A stretch of DNA of 5,986 nucleotides from Rhodospirillaceae bacterium (GCA_003486725.1 DNGD01000029.1:1-5986); one strand, 5' to 3'; counted from the stretch's first letter, positions 1 through 5,426 are shown. Translations and numbers: made by a program. The notes: generated by a model not told the origin, from the letters alone.

Positions 1-539
1 AAACGGTCGAACAGCGCTGGGGGCATCTTGACTTCGTGCTGCATTCGATTGCGTTTGCGCCGCGCGAAGATTTGCACGGGCGTCTGACGGATTCCTCGCG
101 CGATGGATTTATGATGGCGATGGATGTGTCGTGCCATTCCTTTATCCGCACAGCGCGTCTGGCCGAGCCGCTGATGAAAAACGGCGGCAGCATTTTCGCG
201 ATGAGCTATTACGGCGCGGAAAAAGTTGTGGAGCATTACAACTTAATGGGTCCTGTTAAAGCAGCGCTTGAAGCCAGCGTTCGTTATCTGGCGTTTGAGC
301 TGGGCGGGAAGGGCATTCGCGTCCACGCGATTTCGCCGGGGCCGATCAAGACGCGTGCGGCCAGCGGTATTGGACGTTTTGATGAAATCCTGAACAAGGC
401 CGCCGAAAAAACGCCGATGCAGCGTCTGGTTTCTATTGAGGATGTCGGGCAGGCGACAGCGCTGCTTGCCACCGACGCGGCCAAGTTGATTACGGGCGAA
501 ACCCTGTACATCGATGGCGGCCTTCATATCGTAGGATAA
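1..539 (+). CDS. fabI: Enoyl-[acyl-carrier-protein] reductase (NADH) FabI, 5' truncated by window edge
   Basis: FabI catalyses the last step of each type II fatty acid elongation cycle in the cytosol, reducing trans-2-enoyl-ACP with NAD(P)H. The frame is open from base 3, so the GTG at 36 is an internal Val. The visible 178 residues begin TVEQRWGHLDF and continue VLHSIAFAP, typical FabI. The catalytic region is present: SYYGAEK at about 207-227, then HYNLMGPVKA with Tyr at 237-239 and Lys six residues later. These match Tyr146, Tyr156 and Lys163 of E. coli FabI, the Y-x6-K signature that separates FabI from other short-chain dehydrogenases. The C-terminus (ISPGPIKT, then ETLYIDGGLHIVG) is also canonical. 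By alignment with E. coli about 77 N-terminal residues, including the glycine-rich nucleotide loop, lie outside the window. Nothing looks damaged. It is probably co-transcribed with the next gene. The family call is firm. Confidence 0.96.
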   Translation, partial: TVEQRWGHLDFVLHSIAFAPREDLHGRLTDSSRDGFMMAMDVSCHSFIRTARLAEPLMKNGGSIFAMSYYGAEKVVEHYNLMGPVKAALEASVRYLAFELGGKGIRVHAISPGPIKTRAASGIGRFDEILNKAAEKTPMQRLVSIEDVGQATALLATDAAKLITGETLYIDGGLHIVG

Positions 540-548
540 TCGAAGAGA

Positions 549-1277
549 ATGGCAACAACAAGAGCAGGCGAAAAACTACCCTTTTTTCTTTCCGGCGAGG
601 ATGCCTGTCCTTACTGGATGGACAGGCCAGAGCAAAAGCTGTTCACGAAGTTGACGGGCGACTCGGATGCCGACAACGCGATGAATGCGATTTTGACGGC
701 GGCGGGGTTTCGCCGCAGCATGGATATTCTTTATCGCCCCTATTGCCCCAATTGCCGCGCTTGCGTGCCGGTGCGGCTTAATCAAACGTTGTTCTCTCCC
801 TCGCGTTCGCAAAAGAAGCTGATGAAGCGCAACAGCGATTTGACGGTTGAAAGCGTGCCTGCGCGCGCCACGCCGTCGCTGTATGATCTGTTTCGCAGCT
901 ACATTTATACGCGCCACGGCGAAAGCGATATGGCGCAGATGAATTGGCTGGAGTTCCAGACGATGATCGAAGGTGGCGTGACGTCCAAGTTCTTACTGGT
1001 TGTGCGTGCCCCGTCGCCACGTCGCGTCGTGGGCTGCATGCTGGTCGATGATGTCGGCAATGGGTTGTCGGCGGTGTACAGCTTTTTCGATCCCAAGGAA
1101 ACGCGGCGCTCTTTAGGCACGCAATTGATTCTGCTGCTTATCGACGAAGCGCGGCGGCAGGACAAGCAGTGGGTCTATTTGGGATACTGGATCGAAGGCC
1201 TGCAAAAAATGGCCTATAAGGCGGCCTTCAAGCCGCTTGAGCGCATCCAGTCCGATGCGCCTAAGCGTAAAGCATAG
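549..1277 (+). CDS. bpt: Aspartate/glutamate leucyltransferase (Bpt / bacterial Ate family)
   Basis: Bpt transfers leucine from Leu-tRNA to the N-terminal Asp or Glu of proteins, making them ClpS/ClpAP substrates in the N-end rule pathway; it acts in the cytosol. The 242-aa length is normal for the family. Family landmarks in order: CPYWMDRPEQKLFT at residues 20-33, GFRRSMDILYRPYC at 53-66 leading into C66-x2-C69-x2-C72 and VPVR, SRSQKK near 85-90, the fold segment VYSFFDP at 176-182, and the C-terminal LGYWIEGLQKMAYKAAFKPLE. These fit the N-terminal Cys-rich and C-terminal GNAT-like halves of ATE enzymes. ATG 549 is used because it places CPYW at the usual distance from the N-terminus; only a weak purine stretch (GAAGAG, 542-547) precedes it very closely, so translation may partly depend on fabI, whose stop lies 9 bases upstream. 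It converges on flaF across a palindromic repeat. Arginyl versus leucyl specificity cannot be proved by eye; bacterial members are usually leucyl. Confidence 0.93.
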   Translation: MATTRAGEKLPFFLSGEDACPYWMDRPEQKLFTKLTGDSDADNAMNAILTAAGFRRSMDILYRPYCPNCRACVPVRLNQTLFSPSRSQKKLMKRNSDLTVESVPARATPSLYDLFRSYIYTRHGESDMAQMNWLEFQTMIEGGVTSKFLLVVRAPSPRRVVGCMLVDDVGNGLSAVYSFFDPKETRRSLGTQLILLLIDEARRQDKQWVYLGYWIEGLQKMAYKAAFKPLERIQSDAPKRKA

Positions 1278-1314
1278 AAAATATATTGGCAATTTTGTAA
1301 CGGCTATCCCATTT

Positions 1315-1461
1315 CGTCATCCCCGCGAAAGCGGGGATCCAGCTGCGCTGCGTCCGCAGCGCATATGAGTCAAAAGAGAAAAACAAACGCGTTGTTCGTT
1401 TTTTTGAGTCATGTGCCGCATAGACATGCGGCGCTGGATTCCCGCTTTCGCGGGAATGACG
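1315..1461. repeat. Long imperfect palindrome 1 (MITE/REP-like intergenic element)
   Basis: The outer arms 1315-1343 and 1433-1461 are inverted copies with 2 mismatches in 29 bases (CGTCATCCCCGCG... against the reverse complement of ...CGGGAATGACG). Each arm carries its own hairpins: left CCCCGCGAAAGCGGGG (1321-1336) and TGCGCTGCG/CGCAGCGCA (1344-1363); right the TCCCGC/GCGGGA stem and GCCGCAT-AGAC-ATGCGGC. The two outer mismatches change CCCC/GGGG to TCCC/GGGA and so preserve the hairpin within each arm. Inner parts (ATGAGTCAAAA... and ...TTTTTTGAGTCAT) also pair loosely, so the whole 147 bases can fold. It lies between the convergent bpt and flaF genes and may end both transcripts or protect their 3' ends. 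No transposase is encoded and I see no clear target duplication. Confidence 0.85.
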
Positions 1462-1494
1462 AGTGGGGTTTGGTGTAACAGTGGCCTTAATCTA

Positions 1495-1944
1495 TTAAGC
1501 GGATGTCATGATCGATTGAGGTATTGTCGTGTCGGTCATGGTCGCCGTGGCGGCGGTCATCGCGGTTTTTTCTTCTTCGGCTTTTTTCTGCAAACCGGCG
1601 GCGAGGTGACGGTTGATGGTCACGAGGCTGCGCAGCAACGAACGGTCGCCTTCCGACAACGCGCGGAACGTCACCTTGTCGACATAGCGGCTAAGGTTGA
1701 GGAGGAGGGACTTCAGTTCCATCGGCAGCGGATTGTCAGACTCGCACAGGCAAACCTGAAACAGCGTCCAAAGTTCTTGGTTGTGACGCAAAGCGGCAAA
1801 GAAATCTTCCCTTGAGGTGTTTTCATCACGCACAGTTTCCAGACGGCTGGCACAGCTGAGGAGGGCATGGGCTTCTGTCTCGCGCACGGTTTCGTCTTTA
1901 CGTTGATGTGCGCTATAGGCGGCGGCGTGGTTTTGTTGGCTCAT
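1495..1944 (-). CDS. flaF: Flagellar biosynthesis regulator FlaF
   Basis: FlaF is a small cytosolic protein of alphaproteobacteria needed for flagellin production and filament assembly, working with FlbT. Visible family marks in the 149 residues are RETEAHALLSCASRLE (21-36), the core RHNQELWTLFQ (53-63), SDNPLPMELKSLLLNLSRYV (69-88) and the end motif LVTINRHLAAGL (107-118). The rest (119-149) is an Ala/Thr-rich tail, longer than in most FlaF proteins and probably unstructured. The ATG at 1942-1944 overlaps the flbT stop as ATGA, and a GGAG lies 8 bases upstream inside flbT (plus-strand 1953-1956), so the two are almost certainly translationally coupled. A 14-base near-palindrome (CTTAAT-CT-ATTAAG, 1486-1499) spans the stop. 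It is the last gene of the flagellin-flbT-flaF set. The call rests on motif recall and context, and both agree. Confidence 0.9.
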   Translation of the reverse strand: MSQQNHAAAYSAHQRKDETVRETEAHALLSCASRLETVRDENTSREDFFAALRHNQELWTLFQVCLCESDNPLPMELKSLLLNLSRYVDKVTFRALSEGDRSLLRSLVTINRHLAAGLQKKAEEEKTAMTAATATMTDTTIPQSIMTSA

Positions 1945-2393
1945 AGGCTTTTCTCCATCACATTCTGGTTGCAGGGTTCTAACTCATCCGCTGGCGTCGG
2001 GTTTTCCGTGTTTGCCGGTTTTTGACCGTCGGCCAGAAGCTTGTGGGCGAGGCGCAGCGCTTTAAAGGATTCGCCGGACTCGAGATAGCCAATAATCTCG
2101 TCAACATTGCCCGACAGTGCGGGGTATAACGAAGCAAAACTTCTCAGCGTATTGATGACAAGATCATCGACAGGTTGACCTTTGCCTTTGAACAGATAGA
2201 TGACTTGCAAAAGGAAATAGACGTTGGACGCGTCGGATTCATCGCGGCGATCGATGTTCATCATATAATCGTCGCGCAGAACGGGACTGTCGGAAAGGAT
2301 GAGAAGCTCGGCAGGGCGGTTACCAACATTTTTGAGAACGGCGCCACCGGCGAAGATTTTGCCCTCAGGCTTGACACGTATTTTAAGCGGCAT
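1941..2393 (-). CDS. flbT: Flagellin mRNA regulator FlbT
   Basis: FlbT is a post-transcriptional regulator; in Caulobacter it associates with the 5' leader of flagellin mRNA and limits flagellin synthesis until the hook-basal body is done. In other alphaproteobacteria it can act positively. The 150-aa protein starts MPLKIRVKPEGKIFAGGAVLKN, the typical FlbT N-terminal beta region, followed by LILSDSPVLRDDYMM (31-45), ASNVYFLLQVIYL (55-67) and a helical part with DEIIGYLESGESFKALRLAHKLL (98-120). The last 25 or so residues (KPANTENPTPADELEP...) look disordered. The frame stays open further upstream to 2444, but only with a TTG and without family similarity; ATG 2391-2393 has AGGA 7 bases before it and gives the expected N-terminus. 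It sits 120 bases after flagellin and overlaps flaF by 4 bases. Its own target is plausibly the neighbouring flagellin leader. Confidence 0.93.
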   Translation of the reverse strand: MPLKIRVKPEGKIFAGGAVLKNVGNRPAELLILSDSPVLRDDYMMNIDRRDESDASNVYFLLQVIYLFKGKGQPVDDLVINTLRSFASLYPALSGNVDEIIGYLESGESFKALRLAHKLLADGQKPANTENPTPADELEPCNQNVMEKSL

Positions 2394-2400
2394 TTTCGAC

Positions 2401-2404
2401 TCCT
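2401..2404 (-). promoter_or_regulatory. Ribosome binding site deciding the flbT start
   Basis: On the minus strand AGGA is followed by 7 bases (GTCGAAA) and then ATG. This supports the start at 2393 over the upstream TTG at 2444. Confidence 0.75.
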
Positions 2405-2477
2405 TCGAAAAATAACAGGGAGGCTCTTTCCTTCCCCAAAACAAAACCTAACCAAGTAACCAAGAAACTGAAGAATC

Positions 2478-2501
2478 GAGCGTGGGGTTTCCCCCACGCT
2501 C
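2478..2501 (-). terminator. Hairpin between flagellin and flbT (attenuator or 3'-end stabiliser)
   Basis: A perfect 10-bp GC-rich stem (GAGCGTGGGG/CCCCACGCTC) with a 4-base loop, which reads GAAA (GNRA type) on the transcribed minus strand. It begins 12 bases after the flagellin stop. The bases after it (GATTCTTCAGTTTCTT) are only moderately U-rich, so this is not a strong intrinsic terminator. A plausible role is partial termination or protection of the abundant flagellin mRNA from 3' exonucleases, leaving lower read-through into flbT-flaF. Confidence 0.65.
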
Positions 2502-2513
2502 TCTTCTTTAGGT

Positions 2514-4265
2514 TTAGAACAACCGCAAGATAGCCTGCGCTTGCTGACCCGAGATACCCAGGGCAATAATACCCAAGGAGCTCGAAGCCTGCAGGGCTTG
2601 CAAGTTGGCGCCTTCCTCGTTGGTATCCGCCAGAACCAGACCGTCAGACGCTGCTTGCAGCGTTGTGATCAGGTTGTTGGTGAAATCCTGACGAGTTGAC
2701 ACGATGGTATTGTTATTACCAAAGCCAGACGATGCTGTACGCAACGAGTTCAACGCTGATGTCAGCTGGTTTTGAGCTGAAGTAAGAGCGTCGGCCGTTA
2801 CGATCGTCTTGTCATCCGACAGAGTTGTTACACCCGTCAGTGTGACTTTCGCGTTGGTTGCAGCATAGGTCACAGCCGTTGCACCAACCTTGGTCGCCGT
2901 CACGTCCGTAACATCTACGGCTGTGATGGTTGCTCCCGTCACGTCATAAGCCGTGGCGTTTGCTGCCGTCGTTGTGCCCGCTACTGTCAAGGCTGACAGA
3001 CCGGAGTCTTTGTAGGTTACTGTTTCACCAGCCGCTGCATCATAAGAGTCAACGATCGAGTTGCCTCCCAATGTTGCCGCGCCCGACGTTGGGATGGTTA
3101 GACCCGCTGTCGCAACCGTACCTGTCGCCAACTTGTAAGAACGCGACACGTTGGTTTGGGTATCCGCCGCCGTTACCGTATCACCCGCCGCCGAGAGCGT
3201 GAAGGTGATGGCATTGGCAGTGGTGTTGGTGATCTCAGTTGTCTTGATGGTTGTAGAGTTATCATCATAGATTACCGACATCGATTGACCCGCACCAAGC
3301 GTGATGGTGTTGGCTGTGCCACCGGTCAGAACACCTGTTGCAACGGTGTAGGTTGAACCCGCACCGCTTGCCGCTGTGAACTCACCCGTGATGCTCAACG
3401 ATACGCCGCCTGCAGCGGTTGCACCGCCAACGACAGTCGTACGTGTAACACCTGAAATCACAGTGCCACTGGTGTTATCAATGGAACCCAACGCAGCGAC
3501 AAGGTTGGTTACTGTACCTGCCGCCGTACTGGCAACAGTTGCACCGTTCGTGCCAGCGCCATAAATGGAGCCGGTACTCGTGATCGTCGCGCCCGCACCG
3601 CCAGCAGCAACAGGAGCCGCAACCGTGAGGCTGCTAAGCGTGCCACTGTAAACCTGAGCGGTCAGGGTCTGGTTGACACCAACGACAGACATGTCGTGCG
3701 TGGTCGAGTCCACCAGTGTCGTGCTTGAGAAAGAAGCGAGAGCATCGCCCATTCCCAAACCGCCAGTTGTCAGATTCGAGCCTTGCACTGTCAGGTTGTC
3801 ATTTGCGTCGGTTGTGCTGAACGAAACCTTCAGTTCCGAATTGATGCTGTTGACGAGGTTTGTACCGTTGAAGGTACCATCCGCGACGAGCAGATCGAAT
3901 TGGTTCAGAAGGGCGTTGTACTGATTTGCCAAGCCGGCGCGTGTAGAAGCGTCGGTTGTCTGCAAAGCAGAGTTAACAATACCTTTGAGCTGATCGACAA
4001 CGGTTGAAAGTGATTCAATCGTATCCGAAGCAGCCTTAAGGGTTTGCAGAGCCGTTGACATGCTGTCCTTCAACGCTGACAAATCGTTTGCGCTGTTTAG
4101 GAAGCCTTGTGACGAGAAGTAGGACGAAGCACCATCAAGTGCCGAGTTGATCTTCTTACCCGAAGCAAGACGTGACTGTGTTTGACCGAGGAGCTTTGAC
4201 GTTCCTTGGAGAGACAGCAGGTTTTGACGTGCAGATGAACTTAGTGAGATGTCACCGATAGCCAT
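2514..4265 (-). CDS. Flagellin, large variant with Ala/Thr/Gly-rich central region
   Basis: This is the flagellar filament subunit, exported unfolded through the flagellar type III apparatus and polymerised outside the cell. The 583-aa protein has the conserved alpha-helical ends: residues 1-140 (MAIGDISLSSSARQNL, QSRLASGKKIN at 30-40, TLKAASDTIESLSTVVDQLKG, then ANQYNALLNQFDLL and DGTFNGTNLV) and roughly 494-583 (LTSAQNQLTSALNSLRT, ADTNEEGANLQALQASSSLG, closing QAQAILRLF). Between them about 310 residues are dominated by Ala, Thr, Gly, Val and Ser with short beta-like stretches, probably exposed outer domains. Alphaproteobacterial flagellins are often nearer 270-400 aa, so this one is enlarged. 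I see no cysteine, which is usual for flagellins. The frame runs upstream to 4334, but ATG 4263-4265 has AGGAG 7 bases before it and gives the true N-terminus. It is preceded by a sigma54-type promoter and followed by flbT and flaF. Which paralogue it is cannot be told, so no symbol is given. Confidence 0.96.
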   Translation of the reverse strand: MAIGDISLSSSARQNLLSLQGTSKLLGQTQSRLASGKKINSALDGASSYFSSQGFLNSANDLSALKDSMSTALQTLKAASDTIESLSTVVDQLKGIVNSALQTTDASTRAGLANQYNALLNQFDLLVADGTFNGTNLVNSINSELKVSFSTTDANDNLTVQGSNLTTGGLGMGDALASFSSTTLVDSTTHDMSVVGVNQTLTAQVYSGTLSSLTVAAPVAAGGAGATITSTGSIYGAGTNGATVASTAAGTVTNLVAALGSIDNTSGTVISGVTRTTVVGGATAAGGVSLSITGEFTAASGAGSTYTVATGVLTGGTANTITLGAGQSMSVIYDDNSTTIKTTEITNTTANAITFTLSAAGDTVTAADTQTNVSRSYKLATGTVATAGLTIPTSGAATLGGNSIVDSYDAAAGETVTYKDSGLSALTVAGTTTAANATAYDVTGATITAVDVTDVTATKVGATAVTYAATNAKVTLTGVTTLSDDKTIVTADALTSAQNQLTSALNSLRTASSGFGNNNTIVSTRQDFTNNLITTLQAASDGLVLADTNEEGANLQALQASSSLGIIALGISGQQAQAILRLF

Positions 4266-4272
4266 AGTAGAA

Positions 4273-4277
4273 CTCCT
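4273..4277 (-). promoter_or_regulatory. Strong ribosome binding site of the flagellin gene
   Basis: AAAGGAG on the minus strand is 7 bases before ATG 4265 (GAAAGGAG-TTCTACT-ATG). It excludes the upstream in-frame extension to 4334. Confidence 0.88.
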
Positions 4278-4290
4278 TTCAAGAGTAAAA

Positions 4291-4305
4291 GCGGACTCCT
4301 TCCGC
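4291..4305 (-). promoter_or_regulatory. Leader hairpin presenting a second AGGAG, upstream of the flagellin start
   Basis: The flagellin leader contains GCGGA-AGGAG-TCCGC: a 5-bp stem whose 5-base loop is a perfect Shine-Dalgarno sequence, followed by UUUU. It lies 25 bases before the start codon and just ahead of the real site at 4273-4277. It could be a ribosome standby site, a decoy, or a FlbT-responsive element. The pairing is visible; the function is inference. Confidence 0.45.
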
Positions 4306-4366
4306 GAGGGTTGATGCCGCATAATGACTTTCAAACGTGAAAATCAACTTAACGGCAGGCTTTAGG

Positions 4367-4383
4367 TTGCGAGAAGCGTGCCA
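4367..4383 (-). promoter_or_regulatory. Sigma54 (RpoN) -24/-12 promoter of the flagellin gene
   Basis: The minus strand reads TGGCACG-CTTC-TCGCA. The -24 part is identical to the consensus TGGCACG, the -12 part differs at one base (TCGCA for TTGCA), and the invariant GG and GC are separated by exactly 10 bases. The predicted transcript start is near 4357, giving a leader of about 92 nt. Sigma54 control of late flagellar genes is established in Caulobacter and relatives, so the location right in front of a flagellin strongly supports the call. Confidence 0.88.
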
Positions 4384-4399
4384 GATGCATACGTTAAAA

Positions 4400-4421
4400 C
4401 ACGGCGTAAAAAGCACGGCGT
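4400..4421 (-). promoter_or_regulatory. Direct repeat upstream of the sigma54 promoter, possible activator site
   Basis: ACGCCGTG occurs twice on the minus strand with a 14-base period (plus-strand 4400-4407 and 4414-4421), each copy followed by a T-rich run. It covers about -43 to -64 relative to the predicted start. Sigma54 promoters need an enhancer-binding activator (FlbD in Caulobacter flagellar genes), but such sites are usually further away, and I cannot match this to a known consensus. Confidence 0.3.
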
Positions 4422-4524
4422 TTTGCGAAAGAGTGTTAAGAAGTTTGCGCGCGTCTAGGCAATTTTTTCCCACTTCGGTTGTGCGGTGGAAAAAACAGCT
4501 CGGCATTTTTTGCCGCTCTACCGC

Positions 4525-4569
4525 CGTCATTGCGAGGACCCCGCGAAAGCGGGGGGACGCGGCAATCCA
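4525..4569. repeat. Solo hairpin repeat (CGTCATTGCGAGG...GCAATCCA type)
   Basis: The outer stem ATTGC/GCAAT encloses CCCCGCGAAAGCGGGG (4539-4554), a 16-base hairpin identical to the one in palindrome 1 at 1321-1336. The outer bases CGTCATTGCGAGG and CGGCAATCCA resemble a dispersed repeat common in many bacterial genomes. Only a single arm is present, unlike the paired arms of the long palindromes. It is followed by a T-rich stretch (4570-4584), then by palindrome 2. Confidence 0.7.
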
Positions 4570-4585
4570 TTTTTCGTTTTTTTTA

Positions 4586-4759
4586 TCGTCTTCCCGCACA
4601 AGCGGATCGCCGGAGGCGAGACGCTCTGATGCGGGATCCAGTTGAAATCTCTTTTTTAGAAGGAAAACCGCCCTGTGCCTTTGTAAAATCAGCTTTCAAT
4701 CTGGATCCCGCATCTGCGCTTCCGCGCTGCACGCGCGGTCTCTTCGTGCGGGAAGACGA
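4586..4759. repeat. Long imperfect palindrome 2 (MITE/REP-like intergenic element)
   Basis: Perfect 14-base outer inverted ends (TCGTCTTCCCGCAC at 4586-4599, GTGCGGGAAGACGA at 4746-4759) and perfect 14-base inner inverted blocks (GATGCGGGATCCAG at 4628-4641, CTGGATCCCGCATC at 4701-4714). The sequence between outer and inner blocks in each arm is GC-rich and only partly paired (left GATCGCCGGAGGCGA; right CTTCCGCGCTGCACGCGCGG). A central loop of about 60 bases separates the arms. It shares GGGATCCAG and the outer CGTC-TTCCC/CGTCATCCC character with palindrome 1. It lies between the flagellin promoter region and the small gene at 5037. No coding capacity or transposase is evident. Confidence 0.85.
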
Positions 4760-4920
4760 CAAGTAAGTGCAATTCCTAACGTTCTCTTAAACTGAATTAA
4801 CAAAGAATGAAAATTTGATCGCGTCATTATGCCATTCAACGTACATTTGTACATAAAACCTAAGCTTATCAGGGCAGATAGCAAAATATGCACGAAATGC
4901 CGCATGGATCACGGGATGAA
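4760..4920. other. AT-rich intergenic stretch with candidate operator palindrome
   Basis: This part of the 771-base gap 4266-5036 is AT-rich and non-coding as far as I can see. It contains GTACA-TT-TGTAC (4841-4852), a short dyad of the size of a repressor half-site pair about 110 bases before the predicted start of the 5037 gene transcript, and TTAA-N6-TTAAC (4787-4801), which resembles a CtrA box but has 6 rather than 7 bases between half sites. Neither is assigned with confidence. Confidence 0.25.
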
Positions 4921-4924
4921 TCAC

Positions 4925-4953
4925 TTGTCAAGAAGAAAAAAATGTGGTACAAT
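4925..4953 (+). promoter_or_regulatory. Sigma70-type promoter for the small gene at 5037
   Basis: TTGTCA (4925-4930), a 17-base spacer and TACAAT (4948-4953): one mismatch to each consensus hexamer with optimal spacing. Transcription would start near 4960, leaving a leader of about 77 nt. This indicates housekeeping-type expression, unlike the sigma54-driven flagellin that is divergently oriented. Confidence 0.7.
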
Positions 4954-5036
4954 CGTCTGTGTTTGGTAAGTTTATTTCGGATCAGGTTTTATTGTTCCGT
5001 CCAAACGACGAGATAAAAACGAGATGAGGGAAGGCC

Positions 5037-5339
5037 ATGTTCGAGACAGTTGGTGCTAGCGGAAATACAGGAGGGGTGACCGTTCATTCGGCCAGCGCTT
5101 CTGCGCCCGCGCCTGCCGAAAGTGCGGCGGCATCGACTGGTGTAACACGCGTGGCCTTGTCGCCGCGGATCAAGTCTGATCCTGCGGCTGGTATTATGAT
5201 CGCCGAGTATCTGTCTTCGACCGGTGAGAAGCAGTTGCAAACACCGTCGGCGGCTGTTGTAGCCTATCTGCGTTCTGGATTGACTGCGGAAGGATTGCCA
5301 CAGCATGACGATGTTCAGCCGGTGAAGACGGAGGCGTAA
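5037..5339 (+). CDS. Small conserved-looking protein, possibly FlaG-like
   Basis: A 100-aa soluble protein that I do not recognise with certainty. It has no signal peptide or membrane segment. Residues 8-37 are a Gly/Ser/Ala/Pro/Thr-rich, probably disordered head; residues 41-87 look like a folded module: LSPRIKSDPAAGIMIAEYLS, then STGEKQLQTPSAAVVAYLRSGL. The order Asp-x-x-x-Gly, a beta strand, x-Gly-Glu, then x-x-x-x-Pro-Ser and a helix recalls the FlaG family pattern (a D...G strand, TGEVIRQIP, helix), which would suit its place beside flagellin, but the similarity is loose. The gene is convincingly real: GAGGG/AAGG sits 3-6 bases before ATG 5037, a sigma70-type promoter lies about 90 bases upstream, and an intrinsic terminator follows 37 bases after the stop. 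It is a monocistronic unit, divergent from flagellin and convergent with hisIE. Confidence 0.8.
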   Translation: MFETVGASGNTGGVTVHSASASAPAPAESAAASTGVTRVALSPRIKSDPAAGIMIAEYLSSTGEKQLQTPSAAVVAYLRSGLTAEGLPQHDDVQPVKTEA

Positions 5340-5376
5340 GCTCTCCTTGCTTGTCCTCCTTGTCTGTGAGGTCGTG

Positions 5377-5403
5377 ACCCGCCCCTTGAGGCGGGTTTTT
5401 TTT
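5377..5403 (+). terminator. Intrinsic terminator of the 5037 gene
   Basis: A 7-bp GC-rich stem (ACCCGCC/GGCGGGT) with loop CCTTGA, followed immediately by a run of 8 T. This is a textbook Rho-independent terminator on the plus strand. Confidence 0.93.
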
Positions 5404-5426
5404 GTAGTCTTTTTGCCCTCATCTTT

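Noticed and set aside
1411..1815. 134-aa plus-strand open frame beginning in palindrome 1
   Set aside because: Its start reads RRWIPAFAGMT, the well-known spurious peptide from CGTCATTCCCGCG-type repeats, and the remainder is antisense to flaF.
2930..4007. Several short plus-strand open frames inside the flagellin gene
   Set aside because: They are antisense to a certain flagellin reading frame, and their Pro/Val/Thr-rich composition follows from its Ala/Thr/Gly codons.
4266..4334. N-terminal extension of flagellin by 23 residues
   Set aside because: Flagellins begin MAxxDxSLSxSAR; the extension has no family similarity and covers the leader hairpin, while ATG 4265 has an ideal ribosome binding site.
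4525..4584. Intrinsic terminator made by the solo hairpin and following T-run
   Set aside because: It has the right form for the plus strand, but no plus-strand gene lies upstream that it could end, and the hairpin core is a dispersed repeat.
4337..4766. Overlapping open frames on both strands between flagellin and the small gene
   Set aside because: They translate the repeat hairpins (for example RTPRKRGDAAI, DPASALPRCTRG), overlap the sigma54 promoter region, and show no domain or ribosome binding site.
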